Below are positions 43,688 to 52,688 of a stretch of 64,000 nt of DNA, piece after piece. Position numbers and translations under genes: made by a program. The DNA is taken from assembly GCA_025354405.1 (NCBI GenBank), contig JANXMY010000082.1, positions 38,765 to 102,764 on the forward strand, read 5' to 3'. The DNA is from Armatimonadota bacterium (GTDB lineage Bacteria > Armatimonadota > Armatimonadia > Armatimonadales > Capsulimonadaceae). The notes below the pieces were generated by a model. The model searched no databases and had not been told where the DNA came from. It saw only the letters and a program-made list of their open reading frames with translations. How positions within the stretch are numbered: the first letter of the stretch is position 1; every line of letters starts with the position of its first letter.

Positions 43688-45562
43688 ATGACCGACCAAA
43701 ACGCATCTGAATATACGTCCCACAATAACTCAACTATGACTATGACACTTTCCGATCCACGTGACGAAGCTCTGGCCGATCTGCGCGACAGACTGGCAAA
43801 TGACGAAGAACAGGGTACTCTTTCCCAGGCTGAACAATCCCCTCTGGCAGGCAACCAAATGCGCGTCACGGACAATCTGGCTCAGTTGCTGGATATCCTG
43901 CCGCCTGCCCTGCGGGCCGCTCTGGAAGAAGGCGACATCACGACTGGCCTGATCGAAATCGTAATGGATCTCGGGCGCGACGCCGAAGCACGCTTTGCCG
44001 ATGGCCGTGCGGTTTGGCTGCGCGAAGGCATTCCAATCACTCCCGAGGACATCGAGTATGTCACCTCCCGAGTAGGCACGTTTGGCAAAGACAACCGCGC
44101 CGGGATTGAACGAACCCTGCACCGCATTTCGGCGATCCGCAACCGTCAGGGTAAAGTTGTGGGCCTCACTTGCCGAATCGGGCGGGCCGTCTACGGCACG
44201 ATCGATATTATCCGCGACATTGTGGAATCAGGCAAATCCATCCTGATGCTTGGCCGTCCGGGCCGTGGTAAGACGACCAAACTGCGCGAAGTCGCACGGG
44301 TACTTTCCGACGAATTCAAGAAGCGTGTCATTATTGTTGACACTTCCAATGAAATCGCCGGTGATGGAGACATCCCGCATCCGGCAATTGGACGCGCCCG
44401 CCGAATGCAGGTGATCGAGCCTGACCTGCAGCACGCGGTGATGATCGAAGCTGTCGAAAATCATATGCCGGAAGTCGTTGTCATCGATGAGATTGGTGTC
44501 GAGCAGGAAGCTTTTGCCGCCCGGACCATCGCGGAGCGCGGTGTTCAGCTGGTCGGCACGGCGCACGGCAATTCGCTGGAAAACCTGCTGATGAACCCGA
44601 CCCTTTCGGATCTCATCGGGGGTATTCAAGCCGTGACGCTTTCCGACGAGGAAGCGAAAAAGCGCGGAACCCAGAAGACAGTCCTGGAGCGCAAAGCACC
44701 GCCGACGTTCGAAGTCATCATCGAGATCATGGAAGTGGATAAGCTTGCGATCCACCATGATGTCACACGCACTGTAGACCGAATGCTGCGCGGGGGACTG
44801 CCCCGCCCGGAGATTCGTGTCCGAAATGCAAACGGTGAAGTCGAAGTCATTCAGAAATCCGATCTGGAAGCTCCCCGGCCGATTGAGCGTGATCGTACTC
44901 CTTCTCTGTTTGATGACGGGACGCGCGGACGCGGCAACTTTGGGAGCGAGGCCAGCTACCAGGCTCCGGCTCGGGATAATTCAGGCCGACCCGAAAGTGC
45001 GGAGCCTCCCACCCGCATTGCACCGCCGAATGCCGCTGGCGAGCCGATGGCAAGCACTGCGCCTCCGACACTCTCGAATGGCCGCCCGCTGCCTACCGTT
45101 CTGCGCGTCTTCCCCTACGGTGTCAGCCGAAGCCGCTTAGAGCGAGCCATCCGTACCCTGCGCATCTCGGCTTTTATCAGCAAGGACGTGAAAGACTCGG
45201 ATGTCCTGATCGCATTAAAGGCGAATTATCGGAAAGAGCCGTCGAAACTTCAAGAGGGTATCACACGTAACATTCCGACCTATGTGATTAAGAGCAATAC
45301 TTACGTCCAGATCGAAACCGTGCTGCGCGAGATCTTCAAGATGCCTCAAGAGATTTCCGAGGAAGATGTCGCAATCTCCCAGGCTGAAGAAGCGATTGAG
45401 GAGATTCTCAACGACACTTCCGGTGGCTTGAATTCACTGGAGCTGCCCCCGCAGAACTCCTTCCTGCGCCGTTTGCAGCACCAGATCGCCGAGAACTACC
45501 ACATGTCGTCGGAGAGCATCGGCTCCGAACCGAATCGACGCGTCAAAGTCAGCCGGGTGTAG
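43688..45562 (+). CDS. R3H-domain AAA ATPase (SpoIIIAA/Ycf45-like)
   Basis: A 624-residue protein with an ATPase core: [20 protein letters not shown] (P-loop near 188-196), [20 protein letters not shown], and [20 protein letters not shown] (Walker B). This matches the R3H single-stranded nucleic acid-binding protein family with a SpoIIIAA/Ycf45-type ATPase. An R3H-like domain lies at the C-terminus (about 560-624). A disordered Pro/Arg-rich linker (about 395-455) separates it. Other starts are possible at residue 17. It stands at the head of a run with tmk. Precise function is unknown. Confidence 0.88.
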   Translation: MTDQNASEYTSHNNSTMTMTLSDPRDEALADLRDRLANDEEQGTLSQAEQSPLAGNQMRVTDNLAQLLDILPPALRAALEEGDITTGLIEIVMDLGRDAEARFADGRAVWLREGIPITPEDIEYVTSRVGTFGKDNRAGIERTLHRISAIRNRQGKVVGLTCRIGRAVYGTIDIIRDIVESGKSILMLGRPGRGKTTKLREVARVLSDEFKKRVIIVDTSNEIAGDGDIPHPAIGRARRMQVIEPDLQHAVMIEAVENHMPEVVVIDEIGVEQEAFAARTIAERGVQLVGTAHGNSLENLLMNPTLSDLIGGIQAVTLSDEEAKKRGTQKTVLERKAPPTFEVIIEIMEVDKLAIHHDVTRTVDRMLRGGLPRPEIRVRNANGEVEVIQKSDLEAPRPIERDRTPSLFDDGTRGRGNFGSEASYQAPARDNSGRPESAEPPTRIAPPNAAGEPMASTAPPTLSNGRPLPTVLRVFPYGVSRSRLERAIRTLRISAFISKDVKDSDVLIALKANYRKEPSKLQEGITRNIPTYVIKSNTYVQIETVLREIFKMPQEISEEDVAISQAEEAIEEILNDTSGGLNSLELPPQNSFLRRLQHQIAENYHMSSESIGSEPNRRVKVSRV

Positions 45563-45565
45563 GCG

Positions 45566-46210
45566 ATGTTCATCACCTTTGAGGGCGTGGAAGGCGCGGG
45601 TAAGACGACGCAAATCGCGCGGCTTGCCTCGCGCCTTCGCGCCGAAGGCTGGGGCGAGGTCCTGACCACCCGTGAGCCCGGCGACGGTCCGCTGGGGAGT
45701 GAGCTGCGCCGTTTGGCCCTGCATCCTCCGGCTGGAATCACTGTCGAGCCGCGGGCCGAGCTTCTGATCATGCTGGCCGACCGTGCTCAGCACGTCGGCC
45801 AGGTCATCCGCCCGCATTTAGCCGCAGGCGGCATCGTAATCTGCGACCGCTACGCCGACTCCTCCGTCGCCTATCAGGGCTACGGGCGCGGCTTGGACGT
45901 CGCCGAAATCGCCCGCCTCAACGACTACGCTACTGATAATCTCAAGCCCGACCTGACTATTCTGCTCGATCTCAACCCCGCACTTGGCCTTGCTCGCCAA
46001 AATGAACGCAACATCATGGAAGAAGAATCGCTGGCGTTCCACACACGTATCCGAGCCGGATTTCTCGAACTCGCTGCCGACCAGCTGGAGCGGTGGGTGA
46101 TTGTGGAAGCGGGGCGGAGTGCGGTGAATGTGGAGGAAGAGGTTTGGAGGGCAGTTGAAAGAAAGTGCCACGGATTGGAAATCCAAGGCTCCATCGACAG
46201 ATCAAAATGA
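45566..46210 (+). CDS. tmk: Thymidylate kinase
   Basis: A 214-residue kinase converting dTMP to dTDP. FITFEGVEGAGKTTQIARLA (P-loop), TREPGDGPLGSELRRLAL, ICDRYADSSVAYQGYGRGLD and TILLDLNPALGLARQNERN are diagnostic. It starts 3 bp after the R3H ATPase gene stop. The C-terminal 20 residues are variable. Confidence 0.96.
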   Translation: MFITFEGVEGAGKTTQIARLASRLRAEGWGEVLTTREPGDGPLGSELRRLALHPPAGITVEPRAELLIMLADRAQHVGQVIRPHLAAGGIVICDRYADSSVAYQGYGRGLDVAEIARLNDYATDNLKPDLTILLDLNPALGLARQNERNIMEEESLAFHTRIRAGFLELAADQLERWVIVEAGRSAVNVEEEVWRAVERKCHGLEIQGSIDRSK

Positions 46211-46353
46211 AGTGCTCCTCGTAGAACCATCGTTCAGATGACGATGCGTGGTTCTCCTGCTCTTCTCTTGCGTCCCCTGGACGCTGGGCACTTTCCAGCC
46301 TCGGATTTTAATCCGTGGCTCTTTTGCCTTTTTACGGCTTTGGGAATTATTCT

Positions 46354-47448
46354 ATGCTTCAAGACATACTCGGACAGCCTTATGCCGTACGCGTGCTGGA
46401 GAATGCACTTCAGTCGGATCGCCTTGCCGGCTCCTACCTCTTTATCGGCCCCGATGGAGTTGGCAAGGCGACGGCAGCGCGGCAGTTTGCAAAGCGGCTG
46501 TGCGGGTCTCACTCTGACGACGACGCAACGGCAAAAGCTATTGACGCGGGTAAGTCGCCGGATGTGCGTTCTCTTAACCCACCGCCGTCGCGCATCATCA
46601 GCGTTGCACAGGTCTGGCCACGGGCCAGCCACAAAGAGCACCCCGCGGAGAACGCGATGCTGCGCGATTTCCAGTTTGAGCCAATTGCCGGGCCAAAGCG
46701 GGTGTTTATCATCCACGACGCCGAGGGCTTGGGACGCGGCGGCGCAGACGCCGGGAATAGCCTGCTGAAATCACTCGAAGAGCCGCCGGCTTATGCACAT
46801 TTTATCCTGACGGCGGCTTCTACGGGCGGGGTTATGCCAACTATCGTTTCGCGCTGCCAGGTAGTACACTTCGGACTGCTGCCCGCGGAAGATATTGAAA
46901 ACGCGCTGACCACTCGTTTTGGAGTGGCACCGGCTCAGGCCCGCTTTCTGGCCGCGTACTCCGAGGGTCGACTGGGTCGGGCAGTTTCGCTGGCACGCTC
47001 CCCTTCCCTCCTGGCGGGACGAGAATTGCTGCTGGACCTGGCCCGAGATTTAACGTCAGCCCCCCCAATTAAAAGCTTTAAATTAGGCGAAGAATTCCGT
47101 AAGCTGGCCCCGAAACTGAAGGCCAGTGAAGACGACGAATCCTCCGGAGATGTCGAAGAAAAGGCCGGTCGAGAACCGCTGGGCCGCGCTTTGGACCTGC
47201 TGGCGATCTACTACCGGGACGTTCTCGCGGTCACGGTGCTCGGCGATGCCAACGCTTCACTTGTCAATATTGATCGGCGGGAGGAAATTGCGGAGGCTGG
47301 GGAGCGCTACAGCACGGCTCAGATGCAGCGTGCTCTAGCCCTGCTGCTGGACATCCGGCAGTGTGTCGAGCGCAATGCCAACAGTCAGCTCGCAATTGAC
47401 GTGCTCTTCACACACCTGACGACACTGGGAAAGAAAGTGGAAAAGTAA
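46354..47448 (+). CDS. holB: DNA polymerase III delta' subunit
   Basis: A 364-residue clamp-loader subunit. LQDILGQPYAVRVLENALQS begins the AAA domain; GSYLFIGPDGVGKATAARQF is the P-loop; RVFIIHDAEGLGRGGADAGN, SLLKSLEEPPAYAHFILTAA (sensor 1) and RCQVVHFGLLP follow. The start ATG 46354 gives the usual N-terminus; the frame is open upstream to 46315. tmk next to holB is a common arrangement. Confidence 0.93.
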   Translation: MLQDILGQPYAVRVLENALQSDRLAGSYLFIGPDGVGKATAARQFAKRLCGSHSDDDATAKAIDAGKSPDVRSLNPPPSRIISVAQVWPRASHKEHPAENAMLRDFQFEPIAGPKRVFIIHDAEGLGRGGADAGNSLLKSLEEPPAYAHFILTAASTGGVMPTIVSRCQVVHFGLLPAEDIENALTTRFGVAPAQARFLAAYSEGRLGRAVSLARSPSLLAGRELLLDLARDLTSAPPIKSFKLGEEFRKLAPKLKASEDDESSGDVEEKAGREPLGRALDLLAIYYRDVLAVTVLGDANASLVNIDRREEIAEAGERYSTAQMQRALALLLDIRQCVERNANSQLAIDVLFTHLTTLGKKVEK

Positions 47449-47475
47449 TCTGCGCGAGGGGTGAAGAAAAAAAAC

Positions 47476-47564
47476 TGGCGGAGAGGGAGAGATTCGAACT
47501 CTCGGAGGTTTGACCCTCACCCGCTTTCGAGGCGGGCGCACTAGACCAACTATGCGACCTCTCC
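47476..47564 (-). tRNA. tRNA-Ser (CGA)
   Basis: Minus strand, 89 nt with encoded CCA. Acceptor GGAGAGG pairs with CCTCTCC; anticodon loop CTCGAAA gives anticodon CGA; the long variable arm is of serine type and the T arm contains GTTCGAATC. A T-rich run follows the 3' end. Confidence 0.93.
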
Positions 47565-47652
47565 ATTGGTAACTCGAACTCATTCCCATTGGACATTTAT
47601 ATATTACCTCCCCCGCCGGTGTATGTCAACCACCCCCATGTGCAAAATTTGA

Positions 47653-50600
47653 ATGAAATGGGTACATAAAAATATGTTGTCGTTGATCAATGAAGCCCGA
47701 TTCAACCGCCTCCTGGCTCGCTCAGCTCTGCTGCCGCTGCTGCTCATGGCGGTGCTTTCCATGCTGCTAACCTGGCAGATCGCAAACCTTTTGCATGTCT
47801 TTTCCTGGGTGGAGCATACGGACGCCGTTATCGCCCAGGCAAACCTGTCGCAGAAACTACTGCTGGATATGGAAACCGGCAAACGGGGCTATCTCCTCAC
47901 CAACGAGCTGCGTTTCCTGGAACCTTATCAGAGCGGGGAAGAGCAAATTGACCCCGCATTGAGACGCCTGAAGAGCCTGACTCAAGACAATCCCGAGCAA
48001 ACCGACCGAGTTACGCAGATTAGTTTGATGCGGCAGGAATGGGATGCTGATGCCCGCTTGGAAATAGGGCGGCGCAAGACAGGACGAAAAGCAAGCTTCT
48101 CTGCAACCGGAGACAATCGCGGTAAACAATTGATGGATGCTATGCGGGGGCAATTCACTTCATTCATCTCGAAGGAGGAGTCCCTGCGAAGCGCCCGAAG
48201 TCAAACCGCCCGAGTGAGTGCAAAAGTCGCGATCACGAGTGCGCTGCTTGCGGCATTATTCGGGGGCGGACTTCTGGCTTTCTCGGCTCGCCGACAGCTG
48301 ATTCAGTTGGCGACTGAGTTTGCGGAAGTTACGGCAATAACAAAACGTCAGGCTCAGGCAATAAAGCTCAGTGGCGAGAAGCTGCGCCTGACGATTGACA
48401 CCGCACTGGACGCTGTTATTAATGCCGATTCTCGCGGAGTAATCACTGAGTGGAATGCTCAAGCAGAAATAATTTTCGGCCGTACACGAGATGAGGCGGT
48501 GGGGCAACTGCTCGATGAGACTATCATCCCAGAGCGCTACCGCGCGGCACATCGGCAGGGTCTGGCACGGCATCTGGAAACCGGAGCAGGGTCAGTACTG
48601 GAAACCGGAGCAGGGTCAGTACTGAACCGACGGAGAGAAATTTCGGCACTGCGATGCGACGGAGCAGAGTTTCCAATTGAACTCGCGATCGTTCCACTCC
48701 AGTCGCCCGAGGGCACATCTTTCAGCGCGTTTGTACGAGACATCACGGTGAGAAAGCAAACGGAAACAGACCGTGCCCGTCTGAGCAATTATAACCGCTT
48801 GCTGCTGGAATCTACCAGCGATGGAATGTACGGCATCAGCACAGATGGTAACTGTACTTTTGTCAATCGTGCCGCCGCACAGATGCTGGGCATCGCAGCG
48901 GAGGATGCGTTAGGGCAAGATATTCACCAGCTAACCCACCACAGCCACGCTGACGGTTCGCCATACCCGGCGGAAGAGTGTCCGGTTTATCGAGCTCTGC
49001 ATACCGGTCAGAGCTGCCGTATCGACGGTGAAGTCTTCTGGAGAAAGAACGGAACGTCCTTTCCTGTAGAGTATTCTTCTGCCCCAATTATACAGGACGA
49101 CATGCTGCAGGGCATGGTCGTCACGTTTTCTGACATCACACAGCGCAAACAAGCGGAAGAAGATCTCAATCGTGCCAAAGACGACGCCGAAAGGGCGAGC
49201 CGTACAAAATCTCAATTTCTCGCGAATATGAGCCATGAGCTTCGTACTCCGATGAACGCCATTTTAGGTTATTCCGAAATGCTTCAGGAGGAAGCGGAAG
49301 AGACAGGTTTGGACAGCTTTACTCCAGACTTGCAGAAGATTCAAAATGCTGGCAAGCATCTTCTTGCCTTAATCAATGACATTCTGGATCTCTCCAAAAT
49401 CGAAGCGGGTAAGATGGAACTTTACCTGGAGGAATTCGATGTCGCAGAGATTGTTAAAGATGTTGCGGCGACCGTACAGACACTGATCGCAAAGAAAAAC
49501 AATCATCTAAATGTCCTTTGTCCGGCAGACATTGGCAAAATGCGTGCTGATCTGACCAAGGTGCGCCAATCGCTTTTCAATCTATTGTCTAACGCCGCAA
49601 AGTTTACTGAGAACGGCGAAATTACGCTTGACGTACGGCGAGAAGGAAGCGATCTGCTTTTCATTGTCCGTGACTCGGGTATTGGCATGACTTCGGAGCA
49701 GCTAGCAGGCCTGTTCGAGGCCTTTTCCCAGGCAGATGCCTCGACCACCCGTAAGTATGGAGGAACTGGCCTAGGCCTTGCCATCACGCGCCGCTTTTGC
49801 CGATTGATGGGCGGCGACGCTTTGGTTGAGAGTGAGGCGGGCAAAGGATCGACATTCACCCTTCGCCTTCCGGCGATAGTCCGCGAACTTGGGAGAGATG
49901 CAGCACCCGCCGCCACCAGCGCTGAGGTATCGGCGGCAGTGAGTCCCGGTGATCTCGTGCTGGCCATCGACGACGACCCTGCTGCCCGGGACCTGATGCG
50001 TCGGTTTCTCACCAAAGAAGGCTTTCGGACCGAAACAGCCAGCAACGGTGAAGAAGGTCTGCGGCTTGCCAAGGCATTGCGACCGGTTGCAATTACCCTG
50101 GATGTAATGATGCCGGGCATGGACGGCTGGACGGTTTTGCAGCAGCTGAAGGCGGACCCGGAGACTCAGGATATCCCTGTTATCATGCTGACTATGGTCG
50201 ACGATCGGAATATTGGCTTTGCTCTGGGGGCGACCGATTACTTGACCAAGCCAATTGACCGCAGCCGCCTGGCGACTCTTCTCAAGCGCTACCGCTGCGA
50301 AAAAGAGATTTGTCAGGTGCTTTTAATCGAAGACGATGAAGCAACGCGTGAGATGATGACCGAACTTCTCACACGCGAAGGCTGGGGTGTCGAGACTGCG
50401 GAGAACGGACTTGCTGCGCTGGAGAAGATGCAAGAATCTCGACCTGACCTGATCCTACTGGACCTGATGATGCCGGAGATGGATGGATTCGAGTTTGCCC
50501 ATCGCTTGCGAGAGCGGCCAGAGTGGCAGGCAATCCCAGTTATCGTTTTAACGGCCAAAGATATCACCGATGAGGACCGGCTCCGGCTGAATGGTTATGT

Positions 50601-50685
50601 TGAAAAGATTGTACAGAAAGGTGCTTGGAACAGCGAAGCTCTGCTGCGCGATGTCCGCGCGCTAATTACTTCCCGCAACGGGTGA
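47653..50685 (+). CDS. Hybrid sensor histidine kinase, CHASE3-PAS-PAS-HK-REC-REC
   Basis: A 1010-residue hybrid kinase. Helix 1 (about 25-50), CHASE3-type extracellular domain (about 50-190; [20 protein letters not shown]), helix 2 (about 192-210), PAS1 (about 245-370), PAS2 (about 378-500), HisKA with His528 ([19 protein letters not shown]), HATPase ([25 protein letters not shown]), then two receiver domains with Asp817 ([12 protein letters not shown]) and Asp937 ([12 protein letters not shown]). PAS1 contains an exact 24-bp tandem repeat (48574-48621). It is first of three signalling genes and probably phosphorylates them. Confidence 0.95.
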   Translation: MKWVHKNMLSLINEARFNRLLARSALLPLLLMAVLSMLLTWQIANLLHVFSWVEHTDAVIAQANLSQKLLLDMETGKRGYLLTNELRFLEPYQSGEEQIDPALRRLKSLTQDNPEQTDRVTQISLMRQEWDADARLEIGRRKTGRKASFSATGDNRGKQLMDAMRGQFTSFISKEESLRSARSQTARVSAKVAITSALLAALFGGGLLAFSARRQLIQLATEFAEVTAITKRQAQAIKLSGEKLRLTIDTALDAVINADSRGVITEWNAQAEIIFGRTRDEAVGQLLDETIIPERYRAAHRQGLARHLETGAGSVLETGAGSVLNRRREISALRCDGAEFPIELAIVPLQSPEGTSFSAFVRDITVRKQTETDRARLSNYNRLLLESTSDGMYGISTDGNCTFVNRAAAQMLGIAAEDALGQDIHQLTHHSHADGSPYPAEECPVYRALHTGQSCRIDGEVFWRKNGTSFPVEYSSAPIIQDDMLQGMVVTFSDITQRKQAEEDLNRAKDDAERASRTKSQFLANMSHELRTPMNAILGYSEMLQEEAEETGLDSFTPDLQKIQNAGKHLLALINDILDLSKIEAGKMELYLEEFDVAEIVKDVAATVQTLIAKKNNHLNVLCPADIGKMRADLTKVRQSLFNLLSNAAKFTENGEITLDVRREGSDLLFIVRDSGIGMTSEQLAGLFEAFSQADASTTRKYGGTGLGLAITRRFCRLMGGDALVESEAGKGSTFTLRLPAIVRELGRDAAPAATSAEVSAAVSPGDLVLAIDDDPAARDLMRRFLTKEGFRTETASNGEEGLRLAKALRPVAITLDVMMPGMDGWTVLQQLKADPETQDIPVIMLTMVDDRNIGFALGATDYLTKPIDRSRLATLLKRYRCEKEICQVLLIEDDEATREMMTELLTREGWGVETAENGLAALEKMQESRPDLILLDLMMPEMDGFEFAHRLRERPEWQAIPVIVLTAKDITDEDRLRLNGYVEKIVQKGAWNSEALLRDVRALITSRNG
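48574..48621 (+). repeat. Exact 24-bp tandem duplication in PAS1 of the hybrid kinase
   Basis: Two identical 24-nt units (48574-48597, 48598-48621) that each encode LETGAGSV. The frame is kept. Usual PAS domains of this type have one copy before the NRR-REI-ALR segment. Confidence 0.95.
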
Positions 50686-50696
50686 GAAAGATTCCG

Positions 50697-51074
50697 ATGC
50701 CGAAAATATTGCTGGTTGAGGACAATGAGGATAATCGTGACATGCTATCACGACGGCTGATCCGCAAAGGATACGACGTTTCCCTTGCAGTCGATGGCGG
50801 GGCAGGTGTGGCACAGGCACTCTCGGAAATACCTGATCTTATTCTCATGGATATGAGCCTACCCGTTTTGGATGGATGGGAAGCGACCCGTCGTGTTAAG
50901 GAGAACCCGGCCACACGGGCGATCCCAATCATCGCCCTCACAGCACATGCCATGGCCGATGACCGGGAGAAGGCTATCGCTGCGGGATGCGACGACTATG
51001 ACACGAAGCCCATAGATCTCCCCAGATTACTTGAAAAAATAGAGAGCTTGTTGATAGGCAATAAGTCAATATGA
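50697..51074 (+). CDS. Stand-alone response regulator receiver
   Basis: A 125-residue single receiver domain (CheY/DivK-like). PKILLVEDNEDNRDMLSRRL, phosphoacceptor Asp52 in LILMDMSLPVLDGWEA and KPIDLPRLLEKI near the end. ATG 50697 lies 11 bp after the hybrid kinase stop; the open frame extends back into that gene. It overlaps the next gene by 4 bp (ATGA). Probably part of a relay with its neighbours. Confidence 0.93.
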   Translation: MPKILLVEDNEDNRDMLSRRLIRKGYDVSLAVDGGAGVAQALSEIPDLILMDMSLPVLDGWEATRRVKENPATRAIPIIALTAHAMADDREKAIAAGCDDYDTKPIDLPRLLEKIESLLIGNKSI

Positions 51075-52522
51075 GTCAGTTTTCTGAAAATATTAACCCG
51101 AAGCTGGCGAGTTTACGTCATGATTTACGTACGCCCATTGGGCAAGTACTCGGCTATGGTGAGATTCTTCTTGAAGATCTTCGCGATTTGGAGCGACCCG
51201 ATCTTCTAGCAGATGTCGAGAAAATCCATGCGGCCGGTATGCGTCTGTTGGCATTGGTGGACGACCGCCTCACTTCAGAGGCGCTTGAGCCGGGAAGCAT
51301 TCCGGTGGTGCAGGTGGCTCCAGACAGTCACGCTCCGGATGAGAAAGAGCTGACCGGCATATCTCTGTCCCCCCCAGTCTTTACCCGAAAAGAAAGCGGG
51401 GAAAGTGGATTGCTTCTGATTGTAGACGACAGCGAGGATAACCGGGATGTGCTCGCCCGGCGTCTGCAAAAACAGGGGCACTGGGCAATTACCGCACCTG
51501 GAGGAAAGGAAGCTCTGGAAGCACTGGCCGAGCAGCCCTTCGATCTGGTCCTGCTGGATATTATGATGCCGGACATGGACGGTTACGAGGTGCTCTCACG
51601 AATTAAGAACGACCCGCACACGCACCGTATCCCCGTGATTATGATCTCTGCACTTGACGAGATGGACAGTGTCGTTCGGTGTATTGAGATGGGTGCCGCA
51701 GACTATCTGCCCAAGCCATTCAATCCAACCCTCCTGCGGGCCCGAATCGGAGCCAGCTTACGCGAAAAGCGTGCTCACGACCGTGAAATTCGCTCGTCCG
51801 ATCAGCTGGCGGAAAGCTATCGCAAGCTTAAGGAGATGGAGAGACTGCGGGATGACTTGACGCATATGATTGTTCACGATTTGCGTACTCCACTGACATC
51901 GCTTTTAAGCGGCCTGCAGACGATGCCGCTAATCGGCAGCCTGAGCGACCTCCAAGCGGAGATGCTGGCAATCGCAGAGGAAGGTGGTCAAACACTTCTC
52001 GGCATGATCAATAACCTTCTGGATGTGGAAAAGATGGAACAGGAGTCCGTGCCACTGGACCGCCATCCGTTAACTGCCGCAGGCTTGATTGAGCGAGCCG
52101 TTACCCAGGTCGGCATGCTGGCACAGGCAAGCGGGCTAACATTGATTCAGCAAGCGCCCCTGGATCTGCCATCATTTTCTGGTGATGAAGATATACTGCG
52201 TCGAACATTAGTAAACCTTCTGGGCAACGCCATCAAGTTCACTCCCTCTGGAGGCACGATCACCGCCTCGGCGGAAATAGTCGATCAGGGAATGCTTTTC
52301 GCAATCCGTGATACGGGCGAAGGTATTCCGCCCGAGGCATTCGAGCGAATATTCGAAAAATTCGGCCAGGTGGAGAGTCGGATAGCAGGCCGCAAAATGT
52401 CCACGGGACTCGGGTTGACTTTCTGCAAACTAGCGGTAAATGTGCATGGGGGGCGACTGTGGCTGGAAAGCCAGCCGGGTAAAGGCAGTATCTTCTATTT
52501 CACGATTCCGCACGAGGAATAA
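51071..52522 (+). CDS. Histidine kinase with extra DHp motif, DHp-REC-HisKA-HATPase
   Basis: A 483-residue signalling protein. An N-terminal DHp-like region with His17 (LASLRHDLRTPIGQVLGYGE) stands without its own ATPase domain, followed by a receiver with Asp163 (LVLLDIMMPDMDGYE), a second HisKA with His269 (THMIVHDLRTPLTSLL) and a HATPase (NAIKFTPSGGTITAS, MSTGLGLTFCKLAV). Soluble; no membrane segment. Overlaps the receiver gene by 4 bp. The first His could be a phosphotransfer acceptor. Confidence 0.92.
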   Translation: MSQFSENINPKLASLRHDLRTPIGQVLGYGEILLEDLRDLERPDLLADVEKIHAAGMRLLALVDDRLTSEALEPGSIPVVQVAPDSHAPDEKELTGISLSPPVFTRKESGESGLLLIVDDSEDNRDVLARRLQKQGHWAITAPGGKEALEALAEQPFDLVLLDIMMPDMDGYEVLSRIKNDPHTHRIPVIMISALDEMDSVVRCIEMGAADYLPKPFNPTLLRARIGASLREKRAHDREIRSSDQLAESYRKLKEMERLRDDLTHMIVHDLRTPLTSLLSGLQTMPLIGSLSDLQAEMLAIAEEGGQTLLGMINNLLDVEKMEQESVPLDRHPLTAAGLIERAVTQVGMLAQASGLTLIQQAPLDLPSFSGDEDILRRTLVNLLGNAIKFTPSGGTITASAEIVDQGMLFAIRDTGEGIPPEAFERIFEKFGQVESRIAGRKMSTGLGLTFCKLAVNVHGGRLWLESQPGKGSIFYFTIPHEE

Positions 52523-52543
52523 GCGCGGACCAAAGCGAGTTTA

Positions 52544-52616
52544 TGGGGTTGACTGGAATCGAACCAGCGGCCTAAGGCTTAGGAGTCCCTCGCTCTATCC
52601 CCTGAGCTACAACCCC
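52544..52616 (-). tRNA. tRNA-Arg (CCT)
   Basis: Minus strand, 73 nt, no encoded CCA. Acceptor GGGGTTG pairs with CAACCCC; D arm GCTC...GAGC; anticodon loop CTCCTAA gives CCT; T loop TTCGATT. The last pair of the anticodon stem (31-39) is A-G and 28-42 is G-U, so this stem is weak. Confidence 0.85.
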
Positions 52617-52688
52617 CTGCAACATAAATATTATACCAAGCGAATCTCGCCCTGTCAACCGGCGGCCGATATGCAGGTACAATAAGCG

